Shown here piece by piece: positions 14,766 through 21,610 of a DNA stretch of 21,610 nt. Numbering within the stretch: position 1 is the stretch's first letter; each line of letters begins with the position of its first letter. A program made the position numbers and the translations under genes. The notes below the pieces were generated by a model. The model searched no databases, was not told the origin of the DNA, and was given only the letters and a program-made list of their open reading frames with translations. This DNA comes from an uncultured Acetatifactor sp. (GTDB lineage Bacteria > Bacillota > Clostridia > Lachnospirales > Lachnospiraceae): contig CAJUAP010000065.1 of NCBI GenBank assembly GCA_910584435.1, forward strand, positions 1 to 21,610, read 5' to 3'.

Positions 14766-15803
14766 TCAGAAGTCCGTTCTGTTCACAATTTCCTGTGGAA
14801 TATACTTCCCGGCTTCCAGAATACAATTCATCTCGTCCACTGCCTGTCGGGAAAAATAACTGAAAAAGGCGCCCGAAAGATTACGGTTCTGCTTCTCACT
14901 GGTCTCCGGAAGAAAGTCTGCTCCGCATACTTTTGCTTTTTCCAGCATTTTCTCATAGGCCCGTATCAACGGCTTTACCTTATGACCTTCTCCGCAGCCG
15001 CCTTCTTCCATGTCGCCATTTTCAAATAAAGCTGCCAGCCGCTCATAAATTCCAATCCCTTCATAATCCAAATCCCCAAAATACAGCATCTCATTTTGAG
15101 AAGCATTAATATGCGGTTCCACACAAAAGCCGAAATCCTCATAAGACCTCAGAATTCCCTTTCCTGCACCATATACCAATGTCCCTGTTTCCACACCGAA
15201 TATCTGCAGTTTCCTCCCCTCACAGAGACAATCCATCAGGTGTCTGCGCATACTGTAAAAGGTATCTTTATTTTCCAGAATGAGCACTGTCTGCGGAATT
15301 CTTCTGCAGGCAGAATAGTAAGCCAATGGCTCCGCAGTATTATAGACACACAGCTCCTCCATCCCCACACCGCAGTGCGCCAGTATCTTCCGCCCCTGCT
15401 CCCTCTGCAGGAATTTTTCCCTGCCCCATATCTGAAAACTCCGCTCATTTAAGGAAACACATTCTGTTGATACACCCTTTGCACCCTGCTCTGATAAATA
15501 GCGGCTCAGAAGCCTGACCCATTTTCGCTCTTCCCGGTATGTCTCCAGATGATTCAGATAGTAGTCTGTCCTGATTGCAGGCATAATGCAGAATTTCAAT
15601 TCCTCAATCAGCTCTTCATAATCCAAAACCGCCTCCGCAAGCCAATAGCTTTGATGCAGCGCAGGCTTTTTGCCATTCAGCGGAGAACTTTTCACCGGCA
15701 GGATCTGCTGTTTTTCTATTAAACCGCATACATACTGATACTGCTCTCTGTAATTATCCTCCCCGCTCTCCCCAAGAAGCTGCTCTAACGAAATCTTCTT
15801 CAT
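14766..15803 (-). CDS. jetD: Wadjet JetD (Toprim nuclease subunit, DUF2220-like)
   Basis: 345 residues from the ATG at 15803 (the frame extends to a GTG at 15833). The C-terminal half has the Toprim metal site: glutamate in VLILENKDTF (E177) and the DxD pair in YFGDLDYEG (D244, D246), as in topoisomerase VI A/Spo11-like JetD proteins. The N-terminal half is probably the helical and winged-helix arm that contacts DNA and JetABC. JetD makes the double-strand cut in small circular DNA once JetABC has extruded it. AGGAAAGG stands ahead of the start. It is first in the operon, so the order is D-A-B-C. No clean promoter was found; a weak TTGAAA with TAGTAT lies upstream near 15930-15958. Confidence 0.87.
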   Translation of the reverse strand: MKKISLEQLLGESGEDNYREQYQYVCGLIEKQQILPVKSSPLNGKKPALHQSYWLAEAVLDYEELIEELKFCIMPAIRTDYYLNHLETYREERKWVRLLSRYLSEQGAKGVSTECVSLNERSFQIWGREKFLQREQGRKILAHCGVGMEELCVYNTAEPLAYYSACRRIPQTVLILENKDTFYSMRRHLMDCLCEGRKLQIFGVETGTLVYGAGKGILRSYEDFGFCVEPHINASQNEMLYFGDLDYEGIGIYERLAALFENGDMEEGGCGEGHKVKPLIRAYEKMLEKAKVCGADFLPETSEKQNRNLSGAFFSYFSRQAVDEMNCILEAGKYIPQEIVNRTDF

Positions 15804-15838
15804 GACACCTGTACCTTTCCTTCCCGAATCCACTGCCT

Positions 15839-15922
15839 ATTGACGCCAATCCGTTTGCGAGTACTATGCGTATTCCGTATAATCCATGTGCAATCCACTA
15901 TCTCATTGACGCCAATCCATTT
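15839..15922. promoter_or_regulatory. Operator-like repeats between jetD and the DUF402 gene
   Basis: An 18-base sequence starting ATTGACGCCAATCC occurs at 15839-15856 and 15905-15922 with one mismatch, 66 bases apart. Within the region AATCC occurs four times in the same direction, at 15848, 15881, 15892 and 15914; the spacings are 33, 11 and 22 bases, all multiples of one helical turn. This layout suits a regulator binding one face of DNA between the Wadjet operon and the divergent gene. The regulator is unknown. Confidence 0.55.
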
Positions 15923-15934
15923 ACATTGTATACT
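15906..15934 (+). promoter_or_regulatory. Sigma-A promoter of the DUF402 gene
   Basis: TTGACG (15906-15911), 17-base spacer, TATACT (15929-15934). It overlaps the second 18-base repeat; the first repeat looks like a diverged copy of the same promoter with a poorer -10. Confidence 0.7.
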
Positions 15935-16007
15935 ATAAACATGCAGTTGCTGTTTTCAACATACCTCACGAAAAAACGCATTGCCGTACCACAGAAAGGA
16001 GACCCTG

Positions 16008-16490
16008 ATGATACAGATATCCAAAATATACCGCCGTAAACTCATCCCCTCTGAATATCTCCTGTTAAAAGACGATATCATCATAACACAGAATGATGAA
16101 GTTCTCATTACCAAATGGGATACATTACATCCAAAAACAGCTTTTACACATGGCTGCTCCTGCTACTTTTTAAAAGAAGGCTTTAAAGTAAGTAAATTCT
16201 ACCGGGCTGACAACAGTTTACTGTATTGGTATTGTGATATAGCAGAATTCACATGCAATCCGGAAGAACAGTCTTTGTCCATGACTGACCTGCTGGCAGA
16301 TGTCATTATTTATCCTGATGGAAAAGTTAAGATAGCAGACCTTGACGAATTAGCAGATGCCCTGGAACAAAATTTAATTACAGCAGAGCAGATGACTTTC
16401 TGCTTACGCAGCCTGAATCATCTGCTCTTGCTGATTTACCAGAACCAATTTGGCAGCTTACAGAGAATCCTTGACAGCCTTGGATTATAG
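16008..16490 (+). CDS. DUF402 domain protein (possible nucleotide phosphohydrolase)
   Basis: 160 residues. Features of the DUF402 fold, a beta-barrel, are seen: YWYCDIAEF near residue 70, DLLADVIIYPDGKVKIADLDEL (about 95-116) with acidic residues that usually bind metal, and a C-terminal helix with LITAEQM. Some DUF402 proteins act on nucleoside tri- or diphosphates with Mg or Mn; that this one does is inference. The ATG at 16008 has AGAAAGGAGA upstream; the frame is open to 15981, but that start has no ribosome site. It is transcribed away from the Wadjet operon from the promoter at 15906-15934 and ends in a terminator overlapping its stop codon. Confidence 0.82.
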   Translation: MIQISKIYRRKLIPSEYLLLKDDIIITQNDEVLITKWDTLHPKTAFTHGCSCYFLKEGFKVSKFYRADNSLLYWYCDIAEFTCNPEEQSLSMTDLLADVIIYPDGKVKIADLDELADALEQNLITAEQMTFCLRSLNHLLLLIYQNQFGSLQRILDSLGL

Positions 16491-16501
16491 CTGTCAATTT
16501 T
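16471..16501 (+). terminator. Terminator overlapping the end of the DUF402 gene
   Basis: TTGACAGC (16471-16478) pairs with GCTGTCAA (16490-16497) across an 11-base loop and is followed by TTTT. The stop codon TAG at 16488-16490 lies within the hairpin. Confidence 0.7.
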
Positions 16502-16522
16502 AGGAAACTGTAAAAACTACCC

Positions 16523-17680
16523 TTAATAGAAAATATGCCCTCCAATACTGATGCCCGTCAAATCAGGAATGGGTGTACGGAAAAACACACAATTCCCCAC
16601 ATTGGTAGCGCCTGACATAGCTTCTTCCGCAGCCCTGTAACACTCGTCGTTAGCTAAATTTGACTCCAAAGCCAATGCCAGACGTCCGCTCGCCACCGGG
16701 GAAAACTGCCCTCCCTGATAGATGACGCCCACAATGGAATCAGGAAACTTAGAACTCAATACCCTGTTAATAACTACGCTGCCTACGCCCAGCTTGCCTG
16801 CATAGGGCTCGCCTCCGGCTTCGCAGTAAATGAGGTTTGCCAGCAGATAGACATCCCCTTCTGCAAAGCTCACCTCTGAAATATCCCTCCAGGTCGCGTT
16901 GGCGGCGGCCTGAGATAAGGCAATCTCTTCCGCCAGCTTCTTCTTCAGATATTCCAGATCTTCTTCCTTCTTCTTAATCTCCGCTTCATAGGCAAGCGCC
17001 TTCTTCTCCGCATCGGATATCTGATCCGCATACTTTGTAATAGATGCAGCGGTCTGGCTGATAAGTCCCGATACTTTGCTTCTCTCTGCTTCCGCCAGCA
17101 GTATCAGATTGTTCAGATCTATTTTCTCCGCCTGAAGTCTGGCTTCCTCTTTTTCAATCAACATGCGGTTTTCCTTATACTCTTTTAACATTTTCTGCTC
17201 ATAAGCCACGGTCTTCTCAATATAATCGGCCTTATTCAGAAGCTCTGAGAAACTGCCCACGGAGAAAAGTGTCGCAAGATAATTATCTTCCTGCTGTTCA
17301 AACATGCAGCGAACAATGGCTACCATACTGTTATACTGCCATTCTTCCGTTTTCTTCGCTTCATCTAACGCTGCCTGTGTATCTTCGATTTCCTGTTCTT
17401 TTTCCCTGATCTGTGTTTCCAGATCTGCCAGCTCCGCTGCCACTGCGGTCAACTGGCCATTCAGATACGCCAATTCCTTTTCCAGAGTGTCGCGCTGCCC
17501 TTCCAGCGCGTCCAGATTTTCCTGGGTCTTGTCCAGCTCATTCTGCAGGTTGTCTTTTTCTTTCTCTGTTTTATCAATCTCATTCTTTGTAGCAGAAGTA
17601 GCGGAAACCGTCATTGGAACCGATGCCACCGCCAGAAGCACTACCATAAACAATATTACTGTTTTCTTCCAAGCTTTCAT
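16523..17680 (-). CDS. Secreted cell-wall hydrolase: PcsB-like coiled coil fused to SleB domain
   Basis: 385 residues. A signal peptide (KAWKK, a hydrophobic core, then VSATSA) is followed by a long coiled coil (about 30-260: repeated DKTEKEKDNL, LEGQRDTLEKEL and similar) as in PcsB/CwlO-type hydrolases, where it docks on FtsEX or keeps the enzyme inactive. The C-terminal part (about 275-385) is a SleB/CwlJ hydrolase domain: LLANLIYCEAGGEPYAGKLGVG with the conserved glutamate after IYC, VVINRVL, and GGQFSP. SleB-type domains cleave peptidoglycan. The ATG at 17680 is preceded by GGGGGTAA; a GTG directly before it is an alternative. A hairpin GTCTGC/GCAGAC (17693-17708) stands just ahead of the ribosome site. 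The gene follows the dCMP deaminase gene by 76 bases and may be read from the same operon. Confidence 0.85.
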   Translation of the reverse strand: MKAWKKTVILFMVVLLAVASVPMTVSATSATKNEIDKTEKEKDNLQNELDKTQENLDALEGQRDTLEKELAYLNGQLTAVAAELADLETQIREKEQEIEDTQAALDEAKKTEEWQYNSMVAIVRCMFEQQEDNYLATLFSVGSFSELLNKADYIEKTVAYEQKMLKEYKENRMLIEKEEARLQAEKIDLNNLILLAEAERSKVSGLISQTAASITKYADQISDAEKKALAYEAEIKKKEEDLEYLKKKLAEEIALSQAAANATWRDISEVSFAEGDVYLLANLIYCEAGGEPYAGKLGVGSVVINRVLSSKFPDSIVGVIYQGGQFSPVASGRLALALESNLANDECYRAAEEAMSGATNVGNCVFFRTPIPDLTGISIGGHIFY

Positions 17681-17755
17681 CACTTACCCCCTGTCTGCCT
17701 CAGCAGACACCCATCCCCCTTACACATGTTTTAACACACCGCCTCAGCGGCACCG

Positions 17756-18241
17756 TTATACCCTTATATGAATCTGCCGCCCTGTTCCGGAATAAGGCAC
17801 ATAAACCACACCTGCTGCATCAAACATTTTCTTAGCGGCCAGATTCGCAGGTGTTCCCACATATTGATCGCTGTCATATACCACCTTTTTGATTCCTGCC
17901 TGAATAATCGCCTTGGCACATTCATTACAGGGGAACAGCGATACATACAGTTTAGCGCCATCCAATGACCCGCCGCGGTAATTCAGAATCGCATTCAGCT
18001 CGCCATGGGTCACAAAGGGATATTTCGTATCCAGTTCCGCTCCCTCCTTTGCCCAGGGAAATTCCTCATCGGAACACCCTGACGGAAAGCCATTGTAACC
18101 CATAGACAGAATCTTATTATCATTGCTGACAATACATGCACCGACCTGCGTATTAGGGTCCTTGGAACGCATACCGGACAGCTGCGCCACTCCCATAAAA
18201 TATTCATCCCAACTGATATAATCTTCTCTCTTATCACTCAT
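17756..18241 (-). CDS. dCMP deaminase (ComEB-like)
   Basis: 161 residues. The zinc-dependent deaminase motifs are complete: THGEL (His79 zinc ligand, Glu81 proton shuttle) and PCNEC (Cys105, Cys108). Family members convert dCMP to dUMP, feeding thymidylate synthesis. The start is the ATG at 18241, one base after the TAG stop of upp, so translation is probably coupled; the frame is open back to 18307 inside upp, but those residues are out-of-frame upp sequence. No GTP- or competence-specific feature can be read from the sequence. Part of the pyrimidine salvage pair with upp. Confidence 0.92.
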   Translation of the reverse strand: MSDKREDYISWDEYFMGVAQLSGMRSKDPNTQVGACIVSNDNKILSMGYNGFPSGCSDEEFPWAKEGAELDTKYPFVTHGELNAILNYRGGSLDGAKLYVSLFPCNECAKAIIQAGIKKVVYDSDQYVGTPANLAAKKMFDAAGVVYVPYSGTGRQIHIRV

Positions 18242-18242
18242 A

Positions 18243-18872
18243 CTATTTTGTCCCAAAAATCCGATCCCCGGCATCACCCAATCCCGGCACAATATAACCA
18301 TGATCATTTAACTTCTCATCCAATGCGCCCACATAGAGATCCACATCCGGATGCGCTTCCTGCATGGCCCTGATACCCTCAGGAGCCGCAATGATACACA
18401 TGAAATGAATGTTTCTGCAGCCTTTCTCCTTTAACATGCGGATTGCCGCCACGGAAGACCCCCCTGTGGCCAGCATGGGATCAACTACAAATACTTCCCT
18501 CTCCGCACAGTCTGCCGGGAGCTTGCAGTAATACTCCACCGGCTTTAATGTCTCCGGATCCCTGTATAATCCTATATGTCCTACCTTTGCGGCAGGTATC
18601 AGATCCAGCATACCATCCACCATACCCAATCCCGCCCGGAGGATAGGCACAATAGCCATCTTCTTCCCCTGAAGCTCCTTTACCGTTGTTTTACAGATGG
18701 GAGTCTCTATCTCCACATCACCCAGCTTCAAATCCCTGGTTGCCTCATAGCAAATCAACATGGCAATCTCACTGATAGCCTGTCGGAAATCCTTGGTTCC
18801 CGTTTCTTTTCTCCTGATCAAACCAATCTTATGCTGAATCAGCGGATGATCCATGACTACTACATTTGCCAT
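18243..18872 (-). CDS. upp: Uracil phosphoribosyltransferase
   Basis: 209 residues, the standard length. It makes UMP from uracil and PRPP. The PRPP-binding loop DPMLATGGSS is at residues 131-140; the uracil-binding end reads YIVPGLGDAGDRIFGTK. The ATG at 18872 has GGAGG at good spacing; the frame is open further back to 18956, but that part lacks a ribosome site. It lies 114 bases after rpiB and one base before the dCMP deaminase gene, on the same strand. Confidence 0.97.
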   Translation of the reverse strand: MANVVVMDHPLIQHKIGLIRRKETGTKDFRQAISEIAMLICYEATRDLKLGDVEIETPICKTTVKELQGKKMAIVPILRAGLGMVDGMLDLIPAAKVGHIGLYRDPETLKPVEYYCKLPADCAEREVFVVDPMLATGGSSVAAIRMLKEKGCRNIHFMCIIAAPEGIRAMQEAHPDVDLYVGALDEKLNDHGYIVPGLGDAGDRIFGTK

Positions 18873-18986
18873 TGCACTGTACCTCCTATTCCGGTTCTGT
18901 CTCTTCACGCCTGCATCCGTATCATGCAGAGCATTTTCTTCTGTAAAATTCACCACTGCAGTATCATATGAGAAAACGCATGGGCC

Positions 18987-19418
18987 TTAAACTGTTTCAA
19001 TGAGGCCGATTCTTCTCAGATGGCGTTCTTCACCGGAAAATTCCGTATTCAGGAATACATCCACAATTTCCAGTGCCAGATTTGTCCCTACAATTCCTGC
19101 CCCCAGCGCCAGTACATTGGCATCATTATGAAGCCTTGTCATCTTAGCGGAAAAGCTGTCTCCGCACAGGGCACAGCGAATTCCAGGATTCTTGTTGGCA
19201 GATATACTGATACCAATGCCCGTGGTACAAATTACAATCCCCCGTTCGCATCTTCCCTCCGCCACAGCTTTTGCCACCGCATGGCCGAATACAGCATAAT
19301 CACAGCTCTCCCTGCTATGACATCCCATATCCTCACAGGGAATCCCCTGTTCCTCCAAATGCCGTATTACACTTTGTTTCAATTCAAAACCGCCATGATC
19401 ACTGCCTATTGCTATCAT
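18987..19418 (-). CDS. rpiB: Ribose-5-phosphate isomerase B
   Basis: 143 residues, full length for RpiB/LacAB enzymes. It interconverts ribose 5-phosphate and ribulose 5-phosphate in the pentose phosphate pathway. Seen: GSDHGG near the N-terminus (Asp7, His8), the catalytic cysteine in CTTGIGIS (Cys64), and RLHNDANVLALG (His97). The ATG at 19418 follows CAGGAGG. RpiB supplies ribose 5-phosphate for PRPP, which upp downstream consumes. Confidence 0.96.
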   Translation of the reverse strand: MIAIGSDHGGFELKQSVIRHLEEQGIPCEDMGCHSRESCDYAVFGHAVAKAVAEGRCERGIVICTTGIGISISANKNPGIRCALCGDSFSAKMTRLHNDANVLALGAGIVGTNLALEIVDVFLNTEFSGEERHLRRIGLIETV

Positions 19419-19462
19419 ATCTGCCTCCTGTTCCTGCTTTCACATCTATTTCCATTCAATAA

Positions 19463-19560
19463 CACTTCCTGACATGCCGCCCAAAGCGAGCTTGCCCGTC
19501 TGCATTCTTAAAGGAAAATCTTCGCGAAGCGGCCTCTGCCGCAAGCGATTAGATTTTCTT
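19463..19560. repeat. Second copy of intercistronic repeat, between sua5 and rpiB
   Basis: The block starting ACTTCCTGACATGCCGCCC shares its start, the CCGCCC core and a TCTTAA segment with 12001-12054. It is followed by a long hairpin: GAAAATCT, TCGC, GCGGC pairing with GCCGC, GCGA, AGATTTTC (about 19513-19559). Like the jetB-jetC copy it lies just after a stop codon on the minus strand, with AGATTTTCT next to the upstream gene's end. Confidence 0.5.
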
Positions 19561-19561
19561 C

Positions 19562-20629
19562 TCACACTTTTACCACACAATACCCTGCCGCTTTCAGCAG
19601 ACGATTCATAACGGCCTGTCCAAGTCCCTGCGCCGGAAAACTCTCCGAATAAATTTTAGTCACCTTTTCTTCATCAAATTCCCGCAAAACAGCAAACAGA
19701 TTCCTGGCAACAGCCTCTTCCTCCTCACGGCTGCCAATACATTTTATCACGTCAGCATGATATTGTTCAAGCTGCTCCCTGGTTCCGAGAATTCCCGTTC
19801 TCTCCCCTGCCTTACTGTCCTGCGCCGCCCTTGCATTAATATAATCAGCCACCTGCTGCGGCTCTCCTTCCACTATTACCAGACTTCCTGAAGGTGCATA
19901 ATGACGATATTTCATTCCAGGCGCCCTGGGCGCTTCCCCGCTGTCATTCCGCATCATTGTAACGTCTTCCCCGACTTCCCCCAGTACCTGCTTCAGCATT
20001 TCCTGCGTAATGTATCCCGGCCGCAAAATGCGGGGAGGCTCCACTGTCATATCAATAATAGTTGATTCCAGGCCAATGCCAACCTCACCGCCATCTACAA
20101 TCATCTCTATCCGCCCGTCCATATCTTCCACCACATGCTTTGCCCTGGTAGGGCTTGGCTTGCCGGAAGCATTGGCGCTGGGTGCAGCAACAAAACCGCC
20201 TCCATATTCAATCAGTTTCCTTGCTATGGGATGAGACGGAAAACGTACTGCCACAGTATTCAGACCGCCGGTAGTCTCATAAGGCACCTTCTCTGCCTTG
20301 GGTAATATCATGGTAAGCGGCCCCGGCCAGAAAGCCTTTCCTACCTTCACCGCCGCTTCCGGCATTTCTTTTACGATTTGGTAAATATCCGCAAATTTAT
20401 TGATATGTATAATCAGCGGATTATCCGACGGCCGCCCCTTTGCCGTATATATTTTCACGGAAGCTTCCGGGTTCAGGGCATCCCCTCCAAGTCCGTACAC
20501 AGTTTCCGTGGGAAAAGCCACCAGCCCGCCCTTGCGCAGAATTTCTCCTGCACGCATCAGACGCTCCTCATCCCCAGAACTGACACAGTTCTCGCTCACC
20601 TTTATGATATCTGTCTTCATATCTCCCAT
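19562..20629 (-). CDS. tsaC: Threonylcarbamoyl-AMP synthase (Sua5/TsaC type)
   Basis: About 355 residues, the length of the two-domain Sua5 form. It makes threonylcarbamoyl-AMP from threonine, bicarbonate and ATP, the first step of t6A37 modification of ANN-decoding tRNAs. The YrdC domain holds GGLVAFPTETVYGLGGDA, KGRPSDNPLIIHI, the PSANASGKPSPT loop and the VGLESTIID-type segment GIGLESTIID. The PGMKYRHYAP linker leads to the C-terminal Sua5 domain. Starts at 20629 (MGDMKTD) or 20620 (MKTD) are both plausible; a GTG at 20692 has no ribosome site. A likely promoter is at 20708-20735. First gene of the sua5-rpiB-upp-dCMP deaminase cluster. Confidence 0.93.
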   Translation of the reverse strand: MGDMKTDIIKVSENCVSSGDEERLMRAGEILRKGGLVAFPTETVYGLGGDALNPEASVKIYTAKGRPSDNPLIIHINKFADIYQIVKEMPEAAVKVGKAFWPGPLTMILPKAEKVPYETTGGLNTVAVRFPSHPIARKLIEYGGGFVAAPSANASGKPSPTRAKHVVEDMDGRIEMIVDGGEVGIGLESTIIDMTVEPPRILRPGYITQEMLKQVLGEVGEDVTMMRNDSGEAPRAPGMKYRHYAPSGSLVIVEGEPQQVADYINARAAQDSKAGERTGILGTREQLEQYHADVIKCIGSREEEEAVARNLFAVLREFDEEKVTKIYSESFPAQGLGQAVMNRLLKAAGYCVVKV

Positions 20630-20707
20630 ATTTCCATCTTGCGGCAATACCCACAATTCCCGCCAAATGACTTCTCTATAGTCTCCGTCCACTTATATCT
20701 GTTTTTA

Positions 20708-20735
20708 AGTATAACATATATTTTGAAAATGTAAA
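20708..20735 (-). promoter_or_regulatory. Probable promoter of the sua5 cluster
   Basis: Minus strand: TTTACA (20735-20730), 16-base spacer, TATACT (20713-20708). It lies in an AT-rich stretch about 80 bases ahead of the sua5 start. Confidence 0.55.
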
Positions 20736-20784
20736 GATGTATTGAAAATCCATAAAATTTATATTGCAACAGTCAGGCAAAACA

Positions 20785-20832
20785 AAATTGCCGCATCAGG
20801 TTCATTCTTCATAAACCATACTGCGGCAATTT
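20785..20832 (-). terminator. Terminator after the small membrane peptide gene
   Basis: AAATTGCCGCA and TGCGGCAATTT form an 11-bp stem with a 26-base loop; on the minus strand it is followed by TGTTTTG. It ends the short transcript from the 20854-20988 gene before the sua5 promoter. Confidence 0.6.
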
Positions 20833-20853
20833 CATTCTGCTTATTCACTTTAC

Positions 20854-20988
20854 TCATCGCCCTTCTTCTCTGCCCTTGTATTGGAAATACCTGACAAAAA
20901 TTATGGCGGCTAACCCCAGCATAAGCATACGGGTAATTCTTTTTTTCCTCTTATTTCTTCTGATTGTCACATCCATCTTTGTTTCCAT
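20854..20988 (-). CDS. Small membrane peptide, 44 residues
   Basis: A short frame from the ATG at 20988 to the TGA at 20854. The N-terminus is very basic (RRNKRKKRITR), followed by one hydrophobic stretch (MLMLGLAAIIFVRYF) and a charged tail (KGREEGR), so it would be a single-pass membrane peptide with the basic end inside. ACAGGAAAGGA precedes the start. It stands alone between a structured leader (inverted repeat GAAGGGT/ACCCTTC near 21035-21060) and the terminator at 20785-20832. A second 32-codon frame overlaps its stop (ATGA at 20854-20857) but runs through the terminator stem and is probably not real. No family recognised. Confidence 0.45.
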   Translation of the reverse strand: METKMDVTIRRNKRKKRITRMLMLGLAAIIFVRYFQYKGREEGR

Positions 20989-21441
20989 TCCTTTCCTGTA
21001 TAATTTGTAAAGGTATTATTTTCAGGAGCCGAAGGGTTATCCACTCCCTTACCCTTCTGAATATTATACAAAGAACCGGAAATCCCCACCATCGAATCAG
21101 GTGACATTTCTCTAAAATATGTGACATTTTTGTAATGTTCAGTCTGAAGCATTTAAATACTGCAGTATTCCAATATGTATCGCCCATGCCACTCTTTCCT
21201 GATATTCCTGTGTGCAGAGTTTTTGGGCTTCGGCACTGTTGGACAGGAATCCGCACTCGGATTCGGTTTCATATAGGCAGACTTACACTGACAATCGGAA
21301 AATCTATCAATAAAATGCACTTGCTTCATGTATGTTACCTTGATTACATTGACACACATGTAACCAGAAACCGAATCATCGTTCTTCTGCTCTAACATTA
21401 TACAACAGAGCACGATCACGAAACAACAATTATTTCTGCAT
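20989..21441. other. Non-coding stretch with operator-like direct repeat
   Basis: No convincing gene. It holds GTGACATTT at 21101-21109 and again at 21121-21129, exactly 20 bases apart, a possible -10 TATAAT on the minus strand near 21063-21068 and a possible plus-strand promoter TTGTAA / TTAAAT at about 21129-21157. The open frames here lack ribosome sites and normal composition. Confidence 0.4.
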
Positions 21442-21473
21442 AATGCCCCGTAATTTTCTACGGGGCATTTTTT
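21442..21473 (+). terminator. Strong rho-independent terminator or attenuator
   Basis: AATGCCCCGTA (21442-21452) pairs with TACGGGGCATT (21459-21469) across a 6-base loop and merges into a run of T. It lies only 16-20 bases ahead of the start of the last gene, so it either ends an upstream transcript or acts as an attenuator in that gene's leader. Confidence 0.8.
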
Positions 21474-21488
21474 ATTCAGGAGGTATGT

Positions 21489-21610
21489 ATGGATTATCAA
21501 TTAGAAATCAAACAAATCGTGGACTACCCACGGTGCCGCATCTACCGTGAGTTCCTCCGCAGCCTTATGGAAGATAGGGACATCCGTACAAACGGAAGTT
21601 CCTATCTTTT
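21489..21610 (+). CDS. N-terminal fragment of a probable integrative-element protein
   Basis: The frame from the ATG at 21489 is open to the window edge (40 codons). It begins MDYQLEIKQIVDYPRCRIYR and continues with REFLRSLMED. AGGAGG (21478-21483) stands at good spacing. From memory, this start resembles a replication/helix-turn-helix type protein carried by many integrative and conjugative or mobilisable elements of Firmicutes; I cannot verify this here. If right, the right edge is the beginning of a mobile element. The strong hairpin just upstream would be a natural insulator. The protein is cut by the end of the window. Confidence 0.6.
   Translation, partial: MDYQLEIKQIVDYPRCRIYREFLRSLMEDRDIRTNGSSYL

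Noticed and set aside
20759..20857. 32-codon frame coupled by ATGA to the small membrane peptide
   Set aside because: Most of it is the terminator stem-loop, so the frame is probably chance.
21135..21500. Two overlapping frames on opposite strands (86 and 115 codons)
   Set aside because: No ribosome sites, unusual Cys/His-rich composition, and the minus-strand one crosses the terminator at 21442-21473.

Overview
The window looks like chromosomal DNA of a Gram-positive Clostridia species, probably Lachnospiraceae. This is inferred from AGGAGG-type ribosome binding sites, consensus sigma-A promoters, many ATG/GTG/TTG starts, and the block threonylcarbamoyl-AMP synthase - rpiB - upp - dCMP deaminase next to a coiled-coil/SleB cell-wall hydrolase. 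No species can be named from the sequence alone.

Layout. 1-390: non-coding, with two families of short direct repeats. 397-602 (minus): a free-standing small-RNA unit with its own promoter and a closing stem plus U-tract; the RNA contains every arm of a tRNA cloverleaf but in circularly permuted order. 619-4627: a divergent promoter drives a GT-C type membrane glycosyltransferase; opposite it lie a second polytopic membrane protein and an EamA transporter. 4640-5460: an ABC-type ATPase in operon with the EamA gene. 5457-5940: gene debris (end of a hexapeptide acetyltransferase) and a multi-hairpin element. 5943-6915: a two-gene operon, bacteriohemerythrin and GNAT acetyltransferase.

7150-15803 (minus) is a complete four-gene Wadjet-type anti-plasmid operon in the order jetD-jetA-jetB-jetC: a Toprim nuclease subunit, a kleisin-like and a winged-helix (KITE-like) partner, and a large SMC-like ATPase. 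Family knowledge says these form an SMC complex that extrudes and cleaves small circular DNA. JetC carries two kinds of in-frame tandem repeat, and a long hairpin spans the end of jetB. A divergent DUF402 gene (16008-16490) shares the upstream region, which holds a promoter, a diverged promoter copy and helically phased AATCC motifs.

16523-20629 (minus) is a housekeeping cluster: TsaC/Sua5 (tRNA t6A synthesis), RpiB (pentose phosphate), UPRT and dCMP deaminase (pyrimidine salvage), then a secreted cell-wall hydrolase. 20750-21480 is mostly non-coding, with a likely 44-residue membrane peptide, terminators and an operator-like direct repeat. The window ends in the start of a gene at 21489 that resembles proteins of Firmicutes integrative elements.

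The two most interesting items are the permuted tRNA-like RNA at 397-570 and the Wadjet operon with its repeat-bearing JetC.
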